A stretch of 21,287 bases of DNA from JBEINZ01 sp040377825. GTDB taxonomy: Bacteria; Pseudomonadota; Alphaproteobacteria; Rhizobiales; Ancalomicrobiaceae. Under the pieces are notes generated by a model. That model worked only from the letters and a program-made list of their open reading frames with translations, was not told the origin of the DNA and did not search any database. The stretch is taken from assembly GCA_040377825.1 (NCBI GenBank), contig JBEINZ010000023.1, positions 1-21,287 of the forward strand, read 5' to 3'. Shown here piece by piece: positions 1 through 7,898 of this stretch. Position numbers and translations under genes: made by a program. Position 1 is the stretch's first letter. Every line of letters begins with the position of its first letter.

Positions 1-42
1 CAGCTGGCAAAGCGCGAAGCCGCGAGATAGCTCGGAGTCCCA

Positions 43-1488
43 TCAATCGCTCTTTCGGCCCTTGCGCGCCGACTGAATGAAACGCCCGGCGCGCTTGCGA
101 AAATGGTCCAACGCCTTTTCGGGAACCCGTACCGTCAACTCCACGGCTTCTTCGCCTTCGCCGCGCTGCAACACCTCGGTCGATCGATAAAGCCAAGCCA
201 AGAGCTCGCCGTCGGCAACCGGGACGGCCAAACGAAAACTCGATCGGTCGCGGTTTAGCTTCGATTCAATGAGATCGAGGAGTTTGGGAACCCCCTCCCC
301 GGTCAAGGCCGACAAGGCCACCGCCTCTGGCCCATCAACGCCTGACTGAGCCCGTTCGGCGAGCAGGCTTTCGCGATGATCGGGATCGAGAAGGTCGATC
401 TTGTTCAAGATCTCGATCACGCGCGCGCGATCACGAGGATCGACGCCGAGGATGCGCAGCACGTCCTCAACATCGCGCGCCTGGGCGGCCGTGTCCTCGT
501 GAGCCACGTCGCGCACATGAAGGATCAAGTCCGCCTCGACGACTTCCTCAAGCGTGGCGCGGAACGCGGCGACCAAATGGGTCGGCAAGTCCGACACGAA
601 GCCGACGGTATCGGACAGGATCATCTCGCCGCCATGCGGCATTTTCACCCGGCGTAGCGTCGGATCGAGCGTCGCGAACAGTAGATCCTTCGCGAACACG
701 TCGGAAACCGTTACTGTGTTGAAAAGCGTGGATTTTCCGGCGTTCGTATAGCCGACAAGCGCAACCACTGGGTGCGGTACCTTCTTCCGGCTCTTTCGAT
801 GAAGTTCGCGCGTGCGGCTGACCGACTCAAGGTCCTTTTCCAGCTTTGCGATCCGTTCGGTGATCATCCGCCGATCGGCTTCGATCTGCGTCTCGCCGGG
901 GCCCCCAAGAAAGCCAAAGCCGCCGCGCTGGCGCTCCAAGTGGGTCCAGGAGCGCACCAGCCGGCTCTTCTGATAATTGAGATGCGCCAATTCGACTTGC
1001 AGCCGTCCCTCCCGCGTACGAGCCCGCGCGCCGAAAATCTCGAGGATCAGGCCGGTGCGATCAAGGACCTTGGTTTCCCAAGCTTTCTCGAGATTGCGCT
1101 GCTGGATCGGTGATAACGGATGGTCGACCACCACAAGCTCGGCCGCTTCGGCCTTCACCTCGGCGCCGACGTTTTGCACCTTGCCCTGACCGAACAAGGT
1201 CGATGGTCTCGGCTCCGCCACGCGGATCACATGGCTTGCCCGGACATCGAGATCGATCGCAGCGGCGAGCCCGACGGCTTCTTCAAGACGAGCTTGGGGC
1301 GAACGACGCGGCCGCGGCACATCGCCTTCCACGCCAACATCGCGCGCTTCGCGCGCGTCTGTTCGTTGCGGCATTAGGACGATTGTTCGGGTTCGAACCG
1401 CAGTCCTGGCAACGCCGCGTGGAGACGACGTCCGTTCACGCGGCTTACCGGCTTGCTCGATGCCTGTCTTCGGGTCGATTGGCTCCAA
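43..1488 (-). CDS. hflX: GTPase HflX
   Basis: Ribosome-associated GTPase of the HflX family, known to bind 50S subunits and split or rescue stalled ribosomes. As read from the TTG at 1486-1488 it is 481 aa. The N-terminal HflX domain (about 35-235) contains the conserved GGFGFLGGPGETQIEADRR stretch near 189-207. The G domain shows P-loop GYTNAGKST (246-254), DTVGF (293-297), NKID (362-365) and SALTG (393-397), so all nucleotide-binding motifs are present. The first in-frame ATG (1372-1374, residue 39) would remove the RTRTIVLMP strand that resembles the start of the family fold. The TTG has AGGTGG four bases upstream, so I prefer it. The TTG directly follows the hfq stop (TGATTG), which suggests translational coupling. 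The hfq-hflX pairing is widespread in proteobacteria. Confidence 0.95.
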   Translation of the reverse strand: MEPIDPKTGIEQAGKPRERTSSPRGVARTAVRTRTIVLMPQRTDAREARDVGVEGDVPRPRRSPQARLEEAVGLAAAIDLDVRASHVIRVAEPRPSTLFGQGKVQNVGAEVKAEAAELVVVDHPLSPIQQRNLEKAWETKVLDRTGLILEIFGARARTREGRLQVELAHLNYQKSRLVRSWTHLERQRGGFGFLGGPGETQIEADRRMITERIAKLEKDLESVSRTRELHRKSRKKVPHPVVALVGYTNAGKSTLFNTVTVSDVFAKDLLFATLDPTLRRVKMPHGGEMILSDTVGFVSDLPTHLVAAFRATLEEVVEADLILHVRDVAHEDTAAQARDVEDVLRILGVDPRDRARVIEILNKIDLLDPDHRESLLAERAQSGVDGPEAVALSALTGEGVPKLLDLIESKLNRDRSSFRLAVPVADGELLAWLYRSTEVLQRGEGEEAVELTVRVPEKALDHFRKRAGRFIQSARKGRKSD

Positions 1489-1740
1489 TCAGCCACCTGC
1501 TCTTTCGCTCTCGTCAGGTTCAAACAGCTGTAGCGGTGCACCCGGCATGATTGTTGAAATTGCGTGCTTGTAAACGAGCTGTGAGTGTCCATCGCGCCGC
1601 AAGAGAACGCAGAAGTTATCGAACCATGTTACCACGCCCTGAAGCTTCACGCCGTTTACGAGAAAGATCGTCAAAGGCGTCTTGTTCTTGCGAACGTAGT
1701 TCAAAAACGTGTCTTGTAGATTCTGTGCGCGTTCTGCCAT
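1489..1740 (-). CDS. hfq: RNA chaperone Hfq
   Basis: Sm-like hexameric RNA chaperone that pairs small RNAs with mRNAs. The 83-aa product starts MAERAQNLQDTFLN. It carries the Sm1 region (TIFLVNGVKLQGVVTWFDNF) and the Sm2 signature YKHAISTIMP, followed by a short acidic tail, which is the usual compact alphaproteobacterial form. The frame stays open upstream to 1929, but that extension has no Hfq similarity. The ATG at 1738-1740 is preceded by AAAAGGT about ten bases away, whereas the in-frame ATG at 1771-1773 has no ribosome binding site. The gene lies 327 bp downstream of the aminotransferase gene, enough for its own promoter. It ends immediately before the hflX start. Confidence 0.97.
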   Translation of the reverse strand: MAERAQNLQDTFLNYVRKNKTPLTIFLVNGVKLQGVVTWFDNFCVLLRRDGHSQLVYKHAISTIMPGAPLQLFEPDESERAGG

Positions 1741-1849
1741 TTTAGTTTCGACCTTTTGTTCTGATGTAGGCATGGTCGTGAATGCGTAATCTCGTGGCAA
1801 AACAACCGGGTCGGTACAATGGAGGCCGAACCGATGCCACAACACGTTT

Positions 1850-1879
1850 ATCATAAGGGGAGCAAGGCGAGTTCGTCCA
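1850..1879 (-). promoter_or_regulatory. candidate hfq promoter
   Basis: On the minus strand TGGACG (1874-1879, 4/6 to TTGACA) is followed after 18 bp by TATGAT (1850-1855, 5/6 to TATAAT). This would give a leader of about 100 nt before hfq. A short dyad, GAGTTC-N8-GAACTC (1869-1888), overlaps the -35 element and could be an operator. The rest of the 1741-2067 interval is AT-rich just after the aminotransferase stop, and I see no clear terminator or ORF in it. The call rests on consensus matching only. Confidence 0.3.
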
Positions 1880-2067
1880 GGAGAACTCGACAAAGATGGA
1901 GGCCAAACTGGTGCGGAATGTGACGTCAAAGCGCATCAGACGATAGTGTATTGCTATCAAATTCCCGAGCTGCGGTAGCACAATACAATTCTGAGGTAAA
2001 ATTTTTCTGTTTTCCTAAACTTGAAAATGCACATTCAGATGACGATCAGAATATTTTCACCATTGCA

Positions 2068-2925
2068 TTACTCGACCTCCGCATGATCATGAAACGCCTC
2101 GCGCAGCTGCGTTGCAATTGTTCCGGGTTTGCCGTTAGCCACGACTGCACCGTCAATCTTAACAACGGGCATAACGATCTGGGTGGCGGCCGTGACGAAG
2201 GCCTCGCGCGCCCTTTTTGCTTCGTCCACGCTAAAGGCGCGCTCCTCGACGCGGATGCCATGACGCGCCGCGACATCGAGGACGACCGTCCGCGTGATGC
2301 CTTTCAGGATACCGTGCTCCGCGGGTCGCGTGACGAGGCTTCCGTCCGTTGTCACGATCCATGCATTGGTCGATGACCCTTCGGTCACGAAGCCCGATGT
2401 ATCAACAAACCAAGCCTCCTTGGCGCCCTGTTCCTTCGCTTGCTGCTTCGCCATCACGTTCGGAAGCAGTCCGACGGTCTTTATGTCCACCCGATCCCAT
2501 CGATTTTCCGGCACCGTGATAACCGCGATCCCGTCCTCCGCCGCCCGCGCACCCTTAGCCGGATCCACCGATTTCGCGGTCACCACGAGCGCGGGCCGAA
2601 CCGGGAACGATGGGAAAGCGTGATCGCGCGGTGCGACGCCACGGGTCACCTGGAGGTAAACCATGCCGTCGCGAACGCGGTTTCGGCGGACGACTTCATT
2701 CAAGACATGCCCGAGCGCGGCCCGGCTCATCGGCATCGCAATCCGAAGTTCGCCGAGCGAGCGCTCCAGCCGGTCAAGATGCCGTCTGCGATCGATCAGC
2801 GCACCCTTGCGCACTTCACACACCTCGTAGACGCCGTCCGAGAATTGGTAGCCTCGATCCTCGATGGATACGGCGCCATCCGCATGGGGAACGTAGCGGC
2901 CATTCACATAGGCGATCCGACTCAT
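2068..2925 (-). CDS. dat: D-amino-acid aminotransferase-like (class IV PLP enzyme)
   Basis: Fold-type IV pyridoxal-phosphate aminotransferase, 285 aa, normal full length for D-alanine aminotransferase and its relatives. The PLP Schiff-base lysine is K149 in RVDIKTVGLLPNVMAK. The glutamate that contacts the pyridine nitrogen is E182 in GFVTEGSSTNAW. The N-terminal VNGRYVP...IEDRGYQFSDGVYE block is typical of the D-amino-acid branch. The likely reaction is D-alanine + 2-oxoglutarate to pyruvate + D-glutamate, but substrate choice (D-amino acids, branched-chain or aminodeoxychorismate) cannot be settled from sequence. The ATG has GAGG about seven bases upstream. The gene follows ntrX by 30 bp on the same strand, so it is probably co-transcribed with ntrYX. 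Confidence 0.85.
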   Translation of the reverse strand: MSRIAYVNGRYVPHADGAVSIEDRGYQFSDGVYEVCEVRKGALIDRRRHLDRLERSLGELRIAMPMSRAALGHVLNEVVRRNRVRDGMVYLQVTRGVAPRDHAFPSFPVRPALVVTAKSVDPAKGARAAEDGIAVITVPENRWDRVDIKTVGLLPNVMAKQQAKEQGAKEAWFVDTSGFVTEGSSTNAWIVTTDGSLVTRPAEHGILKGITRTVVLDVAARHGIRVEERAFSVDEAKRAREAFVTAATQIVMPVVKIDGAVVANGKPGTIATQLREAFHDHAEVE

Positions 2926-2955
2926 TGAAGACCTCGAGTTAAAGTGTGTTTTCGA

Positions 2956-4323
2956 TCAATTGACGCCGAGCGACTTCAGCTTCCGATGGAGCGCGGATCG
3001 TTCCATACCGACGAATTCAGCCGTACGCGAGATATTTCCGCCGAAGCGATTGATCTGCGCCACAAGATATTCACGTTCGAAAATTTCGCGAGCATCGCGA
3101 AGCGCAAGCGACATGAGACGTTCGCCGCCGGTGTTGGTCGGCAGCGACGGCAACATGGCGCCAACTTCGGCGGGTAGCAAGTCGGCCGTGATGACCGCTT
3201 CGGCATCACCGCGCGTCAAGATCATCAGCCGCTCGACATTATTGCGCAACTGCCGGATGTTACCGGGCCAATCATGGGCCTGTAACACAGCCATGGCGTC
3301 GTCGCCGATGCGGCGGATCGGCAGCCCGGTCGATCGCGAAATCTGGTCCATGAAGTAGGACACCAGCGTTGGGATATCATCGCGGCGCTCGGCAAGCGCG
3401 GGAACCCGCATCGGCACGACCGCGAGCCGATGGAACAGATCCTCGCGGAAGTGACCTTCTTGGATTTCGCGCGGCAGATCTCGCGCCGTTGACGAGATGA
3501 TACGAACATCGACTTGGACGCGAGTCGTTCCACCGACGCGCGTGAACGACTGCTCAACCAAAACTCGTAGGATCTTGTTCTGGGTCTCGCGCGGCATGTC
3601 GGCGACTTCATCGAGATAGAGCGTGCCGCCATGCGCCTCTTCCAAGGCGCCTACTTTGCGCCCATGGCCATTCAGGGCCTCGGTGCCGAACAGTTCGACT
3701 TCCATGCTATCGGGCGTGATCGTGGCTGCATTGACCGCGACGAACGGTCCCGTCGCGCGCAGCGAATTTTGATGCAGGAGACGCGCGACGAGTTCCTTTC
3801 CGGAGCCGGACGGGCCGGAAATCATGATGCGGCTGTTCGTCGGCGCGAGCCGCTCGATCATCTGACGGAGCTGATTCATGACCGTCGATTGACCGATCAG
3901 CGACGAGGTCTCGCCGGTTCGCTCGCGCAATTCCTTGACCTCGCGGCGCAGCTTCGAGGCTTCAAGTGCCCGCTCGGCCACGAGAACCAAGCGATCGGCC
4001 TTGAACGGCTTCTCGATGTAATCATAGGCGCCGCGCTTGATCGCGGAAACCGCCGTTTCAATGTTGCCGTGACCGGAGATGACGACCACCGGAAGATCCG
4101 GATGGTGGGTCTTGATGATATCGAGCAGCGAAAGCCCGTCGAGTTTCGAACCAATCAACCAAATGTCCAAGAAAATCAGGGAGGGCCGGCGTTTTTCAAT
4201 GGCGACAAGGCACTCGTCGCTGTTACCGGCCGTCCGCGTGCCGTGGCCTTCGTCTTCGAGAATGCCCGCGACCAAATCACGGATATCTTGTTCGTCGTCC
4301 ACGATGAGAATGTCGGTTGCCAT
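2956..4323 (-). CDS. ntrX: nitrogen response regulator NtrX
   Basis: Response regulator of the NtrY-NtrX pair, 455 aa. The receiver domain (1-120) has the acidic pocket DDE (9-11), phospho-acceptor D53 in FLDIWL, and K105. The AAA+ domain has Walker A GPSGSGKE (170-177) and Walker B GTLYLDEV (233-240). The C-terminal helix-turn-helix is NISRTAEFVGMERSALHRKL. Where NtrC-type activators have GAFTGA after ELFG, this protein reads ELFGTEALNGHGRKVGALEE. The sigma-54 contact loop is therefore missing, as is known for NtrX, which suggests it regulates without classical sigma-54 activation. The start is supported by AGAGGT about six bases upstream of the ATG. It lies 55 bp after ntrY. Confidence 0.95.
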   Translation of the reverse strand: MATDILIVDDEQDIRDLVAGILEDEGHGTRTAGNSDECLVAIEKRRPSLIFLDIWLIGSKLDGLSLLDIIKTHHPDLPVVVISGHGNIETAVSAIKRGAYDYIEKPFKADRLVLVAERALEASKLRREVKELRERTGETSSLIGQSTVMNQLRQMIERLAPTNSRIMISGPSGSGKELVARLLHQNSLRATGPFVAVNAATITPDSMEVELFGTEALNGHGRKVGALEEAHGGTLYLDEVADMPRETQNKILRVLVEQSFTRVGGTTRVQVDVRIISSTARDLPREIQEGHFREDLFHRLAVVPMRVPALAERRDDIPTLVSYFMDQISRSTGLPIRRIGDDAMAVLQAHDWPGNIRQLRNNVERLMILTRGDAEAVITADLLPAEVGAMLPSLPTNTGGERLMSLALRDAREIFEREYLVAQINRFGGNISRTAEFVGMERSALHRKLKSLGVN

Positions 4324-4378
4324 GTTGGACCTCTTTTCTGAAATTGATCATGTGAAGCGGGTATAAGTCGTATTAAAG

Positions 4379-6661
4379 TCAGGCCATGGACGCCTCATCG
4401 ACGTCTATGTCGGTCGACGAGGCGGCGGGTAAACTTGAATCCGTTGGATTGGGCATCAGCGGCAGGATCAGCCTCATCATGGCTCCATGTCCGCCTTCGG
4501 CGACCCTTGGAGCATCGAGCAACTCGATCCTTCCACCGTGGTCCTCGAGGATCTTGCGAACGATCGCCAATCCAAGGCCGGTGCCCTTTTCGCGCGTGGT
4601 GACATAGGGCTCCAGCAGCCGGTGCCGGTTTTCGTTGGGCAATCCGATGCCGTTGTCGATGACTTCCACGATCGCGAAATCCCCTTCCGCTCGCGCAACG
4701 ACCGTGACGCGACCGGTCTCGCCCTCGGGAAACGTAACGGCAGCAACGGCTTCGGTTGCGTTCTTCACGACATTGGTGAAGGCCTGAGTGATCAGACGCT
4801 GGTCGAACCGGCCGAAAAGCGGTTCGCTCGGCATGTTGCGCACAAAGGTGATATCCGGATTGGCGACACTCATCAGGAACACAGATTCCCTCAGTGCTTC
4901 CAGCAAGTCGCCCCGCTGCTTCTGTGGCTTCGGCATGCGGGCGAACGATGAGAACTCGTTAACCATCCGCTCGATGTCGCCGACTTGCCGGATGATCGTG
5001 TCGACGCATTGGTCGAAGATTTGCCGGTCGTCGGCAACGCGCACGGCGTAGCGCCGGCGGATGCGCTCAGCCGAAAGCTGGATCGGCGTCAACGGGTTTT
5101 TAATCTCATGCGCGATGCGGCGCGCAACATCCGCCCATGCGGCCGAACGCTGCGCCGACACGAGATCCGTGATGTCGTCGAGCGTCACGACAAGTCCGCC
5201 TTCCGCATTTGACGTTTCGGTGGTGCAGCGAACGGTAATGACGCGCTCCTGGCCTGCGCGCCGCAACGTGATCTGCGTCGGTTTGGGTCGGCCGGACGGT
5301 TCGGCAAGAGCGTCCTCAACGAAGGCCGCGAGCTCGGGTACTGCTTCATCGATCGGCCGTCCGAGCAGCGCGGACTCGCGTGTTTCCAACAGTGCCAAGG
5401 CCGATCGATTGACGAGTGTCACGCGCGCCGAACCATCCACGCCGATGACCCCCGCCGTCACGCCGGACAAAACAGCCTCGGTAAAGCGGCGACGACGGTC
5501 GATTTGATCCTTGGCGGAGATCAGCTCGGCGCGCTGGGTGCGAAGCTCGGCCGTCATTGTGTTGAACGTCTCGCCGAGATGAGCGAGGTCCCCTTCCCGC
5601 CCCCGCACCGGTACTTCGACCGCTAGATTTCCGCGCGATACATAGTCGGCGGCGAGGATCAGTCGACGGATCGGCGCCACAAGTCGGTTGGCGAAGCCGA
5701 TGCCGGCCCAGATCGCGGAGAGCAGTAGGATGAGCGTAACGCCGACGAAAATGAGCGCGAAAGCGAGTTGCGCGCCGGAGCGGCTTTGCTCGAGCTGGCT
5801 ATAGTCGCCCGCGGCCTCCTGTGCCAGCCGCACCTGATCGAGCACGCGGCCGTCCAGCGGGCGCGTGGCGTAGAGGTACAGATCGTCGAAGGCCTTCAAC
5901 TTCATCACCGAACCGACCTGGTTCGATTGGCCCGGCGCGATGATGGCCGTTTCGTCATTGTCGGCCTGATCGAACGATTCCGGCGGCGGCATCAGGACTG
6001 AGTTCCAGCCCTCGTCGAGCTTGACGCTGGTCACGATCGTACCATCGCGCTTCAGAATGAATGCCGCCGGGATCTGTCTCAGCTGGCATTGCGCCTGAAA
6101 GTAGCTGTCGAAGCGCGTCGGCTCGAAATCGTAGAGCGGCCGCGCGCGGTCGATATCGGTGCCCATGGCGACGGCGTCGCCACGCAGCACGCGGGCATGT
6201 TCGAGAAGGTAGGCGCGCCCGACCTGTGCCGCATTTTCCACAATTGTGCGCGTACGCGTTTCGAACCAGCGATCGAGGCCTTGATCGAGCGTCACCGAGG
6301 CAAGGACGGTGACCAGGACGGCAGGAGCCGCGGCGATCACGCTGAAGTTCGTGATAATCCGCCAATGCAGCCGCGCCGCCGCCCGCCCATCCTTCCAGGC
6401 AATGTATAGGCCGACGAGTTCCCAGAGTATGAGGCCGGTGAGCGCGACAAGCAGAAGTCCGTTTACGGTCAGCGCAACGCTGACGACTTGGCGTGTCGGC
6501 GTGATCGGCGTTAATCCGGTCAAAAGAAAGAAGGACGCAACGACCGAGACAAGCGCTAGGATGACCAGCACCATGCCGATGAGCCGGATATTGCGGCTGC
6601 TATCGCCGATTGGCGCCGCGACCTGTTTCGAGATCGTCAGGATCGTCTGCTCGTCGCTCAT
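4379..6661 (-). CDS. ntrY: nitrogen-sensing membrane histidine kinase NtrY
   Basis: Sensor kinase partner of NtrX. From the ATG at 6659-6661 it is 760 aa. Predicted membrane segments begin near residues 27, 59 and 102. A periplasmic sensing region follows (about 125-295), then a fourth segment and HAMP domain (about 297-375), a PAS-like region (about 395-500), HisKA with H518 in RRIAHEIKNPLTP, and an ATPase domain with N634 (NVVKNATEAV), DNGIG and GTGLGLA. All catalytic motifs are intact. The frame is open for 34 more codons to an ATG at 6761-6763. That extension lacks a ribosome binding site and family-like sequence, while the chosen start has ACAGG just upstream, so I prefer the shorter form with moderate certainty. 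Confidence 0.93.
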   Translation of the reverse strand: MSDEQTILTISKQVAAPIGDSSRNIRLIGMVLVILALVSVVASFFLLTGLTPITPTRQVVSVALTVNGLLLVALTGLILWELVGLYIAWKDGRAAARLHWRIITNFSVIAAAPAVLVTVLASVTLDQGLDRWFETRTRTIVENAAQVGRAYLLEHARVLRGDAVAMGTDIDRARPLYDFEPTRFDSYFQAQCQLRQIPAAFILKRDGTIVTSVKLDEGWNSVLMPPPESFDQADNDETAIIAPGQSNQVGSVMKLKAFDDLYLYATRPLDGRVLDQVRLAQEAAGDYSQLEQSRSGAQLAFALIFVGVTLILLLSAIWAGIGFANRLVAPIRRLILAADYVSRGNLAVEVPVRGREGDLAHLGETFNTMTAELRTQRAELISAKDQIDRRRRFTEAVLSGVTAGVIGVDGSARVTLVNRSALALLETRESALLGRPIDEAVPELAAFVEDALAEPSGRPKPTQITLRRAGQERVITVRCTTETSNAEGGLVVTLDDITDLVSAQRSAAWADVARRIAHEIKNPLTPIQLSAERIRRRYAVRVADDRQIFDQCVDTIIRQVGDIERMVNEFSSFARMPKPQKQRGDLLEALRESVFLMSVANPDITFVRNMPSEPLFGRFDQRLITQAFTNVVKNATEAVAAVTFPEGETGRVTVVARAEGDFAIVEVIDNGIGLPNENRHRLLEPYVTTREKGTGLGLAIVRKILEDHGGRIELLDAPRVAEGGHGAMMRLILPLMPNPTDSSLPAASSTDIDVDEASMA

Positions 6662-6788
6662 CAAGCCTGTCCAAGGCGTTCGAGCCAGCAAAATGGCTCG
6701 ACTCACGGCGGAGTTCTCGGCCTGAATTGTTGCAGAAATGCGGCAGTGTGGCGAGTTGGTCACATACCGTTTAGCAAGGTAGAGTGGA

Positions 6789-6816
6789 ATTTCATGCCCA
6801 TCCGCCCAGATGGCAA
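6789..6816 (-). promoter_or_regulatory. candidate ntrYX promoter
   Basis: The minus strand reads TTGCCA (6811-6816), a 16-bp spacer and TGAAAT (6789-6794), 5/6 and 4/6 to the sigma-70 consensus. It is placed to transcribe ntrY with a leader of about 120 nt to the preferred start. The separation of ntrY from ntrC by a plus-strand gene means ntrY needs a promoter somewhere in 6662-7032. Confidence 0.3.
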
Positions 6817-6910
6817 CGGGAACCTCCGTCGGTCATGGCCCTGTCAAACGCAGCGATTAGCGATCATCGACGCCGAACCGACATTGGCGTCGGATCGCAA
6901 GCCCCGAGTA

Positions 6911-7022
6911 TGTCGCGATCGGATGGACTCATCCGATCGAAAAGGAATTGGCTCAGATTCAGTAACTTGAGCCGGTCCTTTTCGTTCGGATCGAGACGAT
7001 CCGAACGAGACAGGCTCTAGCG
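6911..7022 (-). repeat. two-hairpin intergenic repeat, copy A
   Basis: About 110 bp containing two perfect inverted repeats. The first is a 12-bp stem with a 3-nt loop (6982-6993 with 6997-7008, core TTCGGATCG/CGATCCGAA). The second is a 10-bp stem with a 4-nt loop (6916-6925 with 6930-6939, CGATCGGATG/CATCCGATCG). Read on the minus strand it aligns with the plus-strand element at 20268-20390. Both have GAGCCTG at the left edge, the first hairpin, AAAGG, then a 41-nt block with 31 identities ending in CGATCGGATGA. It occupies the ntrY-glpQ divergent gap and ends about ten bases before the phosphodiesterase start. No T-run follows either hairpin, so it does not look like an ordinary terminator. 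Confidence 0.75.
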
Positions 7023-7032
7023 AGATGAGCGC

Positions 7033-7893
7033 ATGTCAAACATCGAAGTTACTAGGCCCAAGATTGCGGAAATCGACGTGGCATCCGCCACCGATCGATC
7101 GAATCCGGCAATTCTCACGATCGCCCATCGCGCATGCTGGGACAACGCGCCGGAAAATTCGATCGCGGCGGTGGAAGCGGCAATCGCGCACGGGGTCGAA
7201 ATCGTCGAGATCGATGTTCAAACGACGTCGGATGGCGCCCTCGTTGTCATTCATGATGAGACCTTGAACCGGACCACGAACGGTTCGGGACGGGTCGGCG
7301 AGACCGCGCTCGCGACCATCCGTTCGCTTCGGCTGCGCGATCGCGCCGGCGGCACCGAGGCGGTGACCTCCGAGCGACTGCCGCTGCTGAACGACATGCT
7401 CGAGGCGACGCGCGGTCGGATCTTGGTCAATCTCGACGTTAAGGAGGATACGGACATCGAGGCGGTGGCGGATGTCGTGCGCGAACTTGGCATGGAAGAT
7501 CAGATCATCCTCAAGACCCGTATCGACGCCGAGACGGATCTTGATAGGCTGGTATCGGCGGCCTTCTTCCAACGCATCCCGCATATGCCGATGATGAAGG
7601 CGCGGTCGGGATACTTCGCGGCCGACCTTGAGCGTATCGCTCGCCTCTCACCGCCAATGATCGAAACAACGTTTCAAGATCTAGCTGAGATCGCCGCAGC
7701 GCGCCCCTTGCTCGATCGGATGAATGCGCGCGTCTGGGTCAACACCATCGACGTGTCGCATCCCGTTGGCTTCAGCGATACGCTCGCGCTTCGTGATCCG
7801 GATGCGGTCTGGGGTCGCCTGATCGAAGCCGGCGTTGGCGCCGTTCAGACCGATCAGGCCATCGCTTTCAAGGCATGGCTCGCGAGACGGTGA
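7033..7893 (+). CDS. glycerophosphodiester phosphodiesterase family protein
   Basis: GDPD-fold metal-dependent phosphodiesterase, 286 aa, expected to split glycerophosphodiesters into glycerol-3-phosphate and an alcohol. Visible catalytic residues are H32-R33 and E41 (HRACWDNAPENS), E59 and D61 (EIVEIDVQTTSDG) and H74 (VIHDETLNRTTNGSG). The usual HRG glycine is alanine here, which is tolerated in some family members. There is no signal peptide, so it is probably cytoplasmic. It is the only plus-strand gene inside the ntr block, starts about ten bases after repeat copy A and ends 5 bp before the convergent ntrC stop. An overlapping ATG at 7025 is out of frame. Exact substrate is unknown. Confidence 0.85.
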   Translation: MSNIEVTRPKIAEIDVASATDRSNPAILTIAHRACWDNAPENSIAAVEAAIAHGVEIVEIDVQTTSDGALVVIHDETLNRTTNGSGRVGETALATIRSLRLRDRAGGTEAVTSERLPLLNDMLEATRGRILVNLDVKEDTDIEAVADVVRELGMEDQIILKTRIDAETDLDRLVSAAFFQRIPHMPMMKARSGYFAADLERIARLSPPMIETTFQDLAEIAAARPLLDRMNARVWVNTIDVSHPVGFSDTLALRDPDAVWGRLIEAGVGAVQTDQAIAFKAWLARR

Positions 7894-7898
7894 ATCTA

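Noticed and set aside
6982..7008. Hairpin of repeat copy A as a rho-independent terminator
   Set aside because: Neither strand has a T-run after the stem, and the same fold recurs within a longer repeat at 20281-20311.
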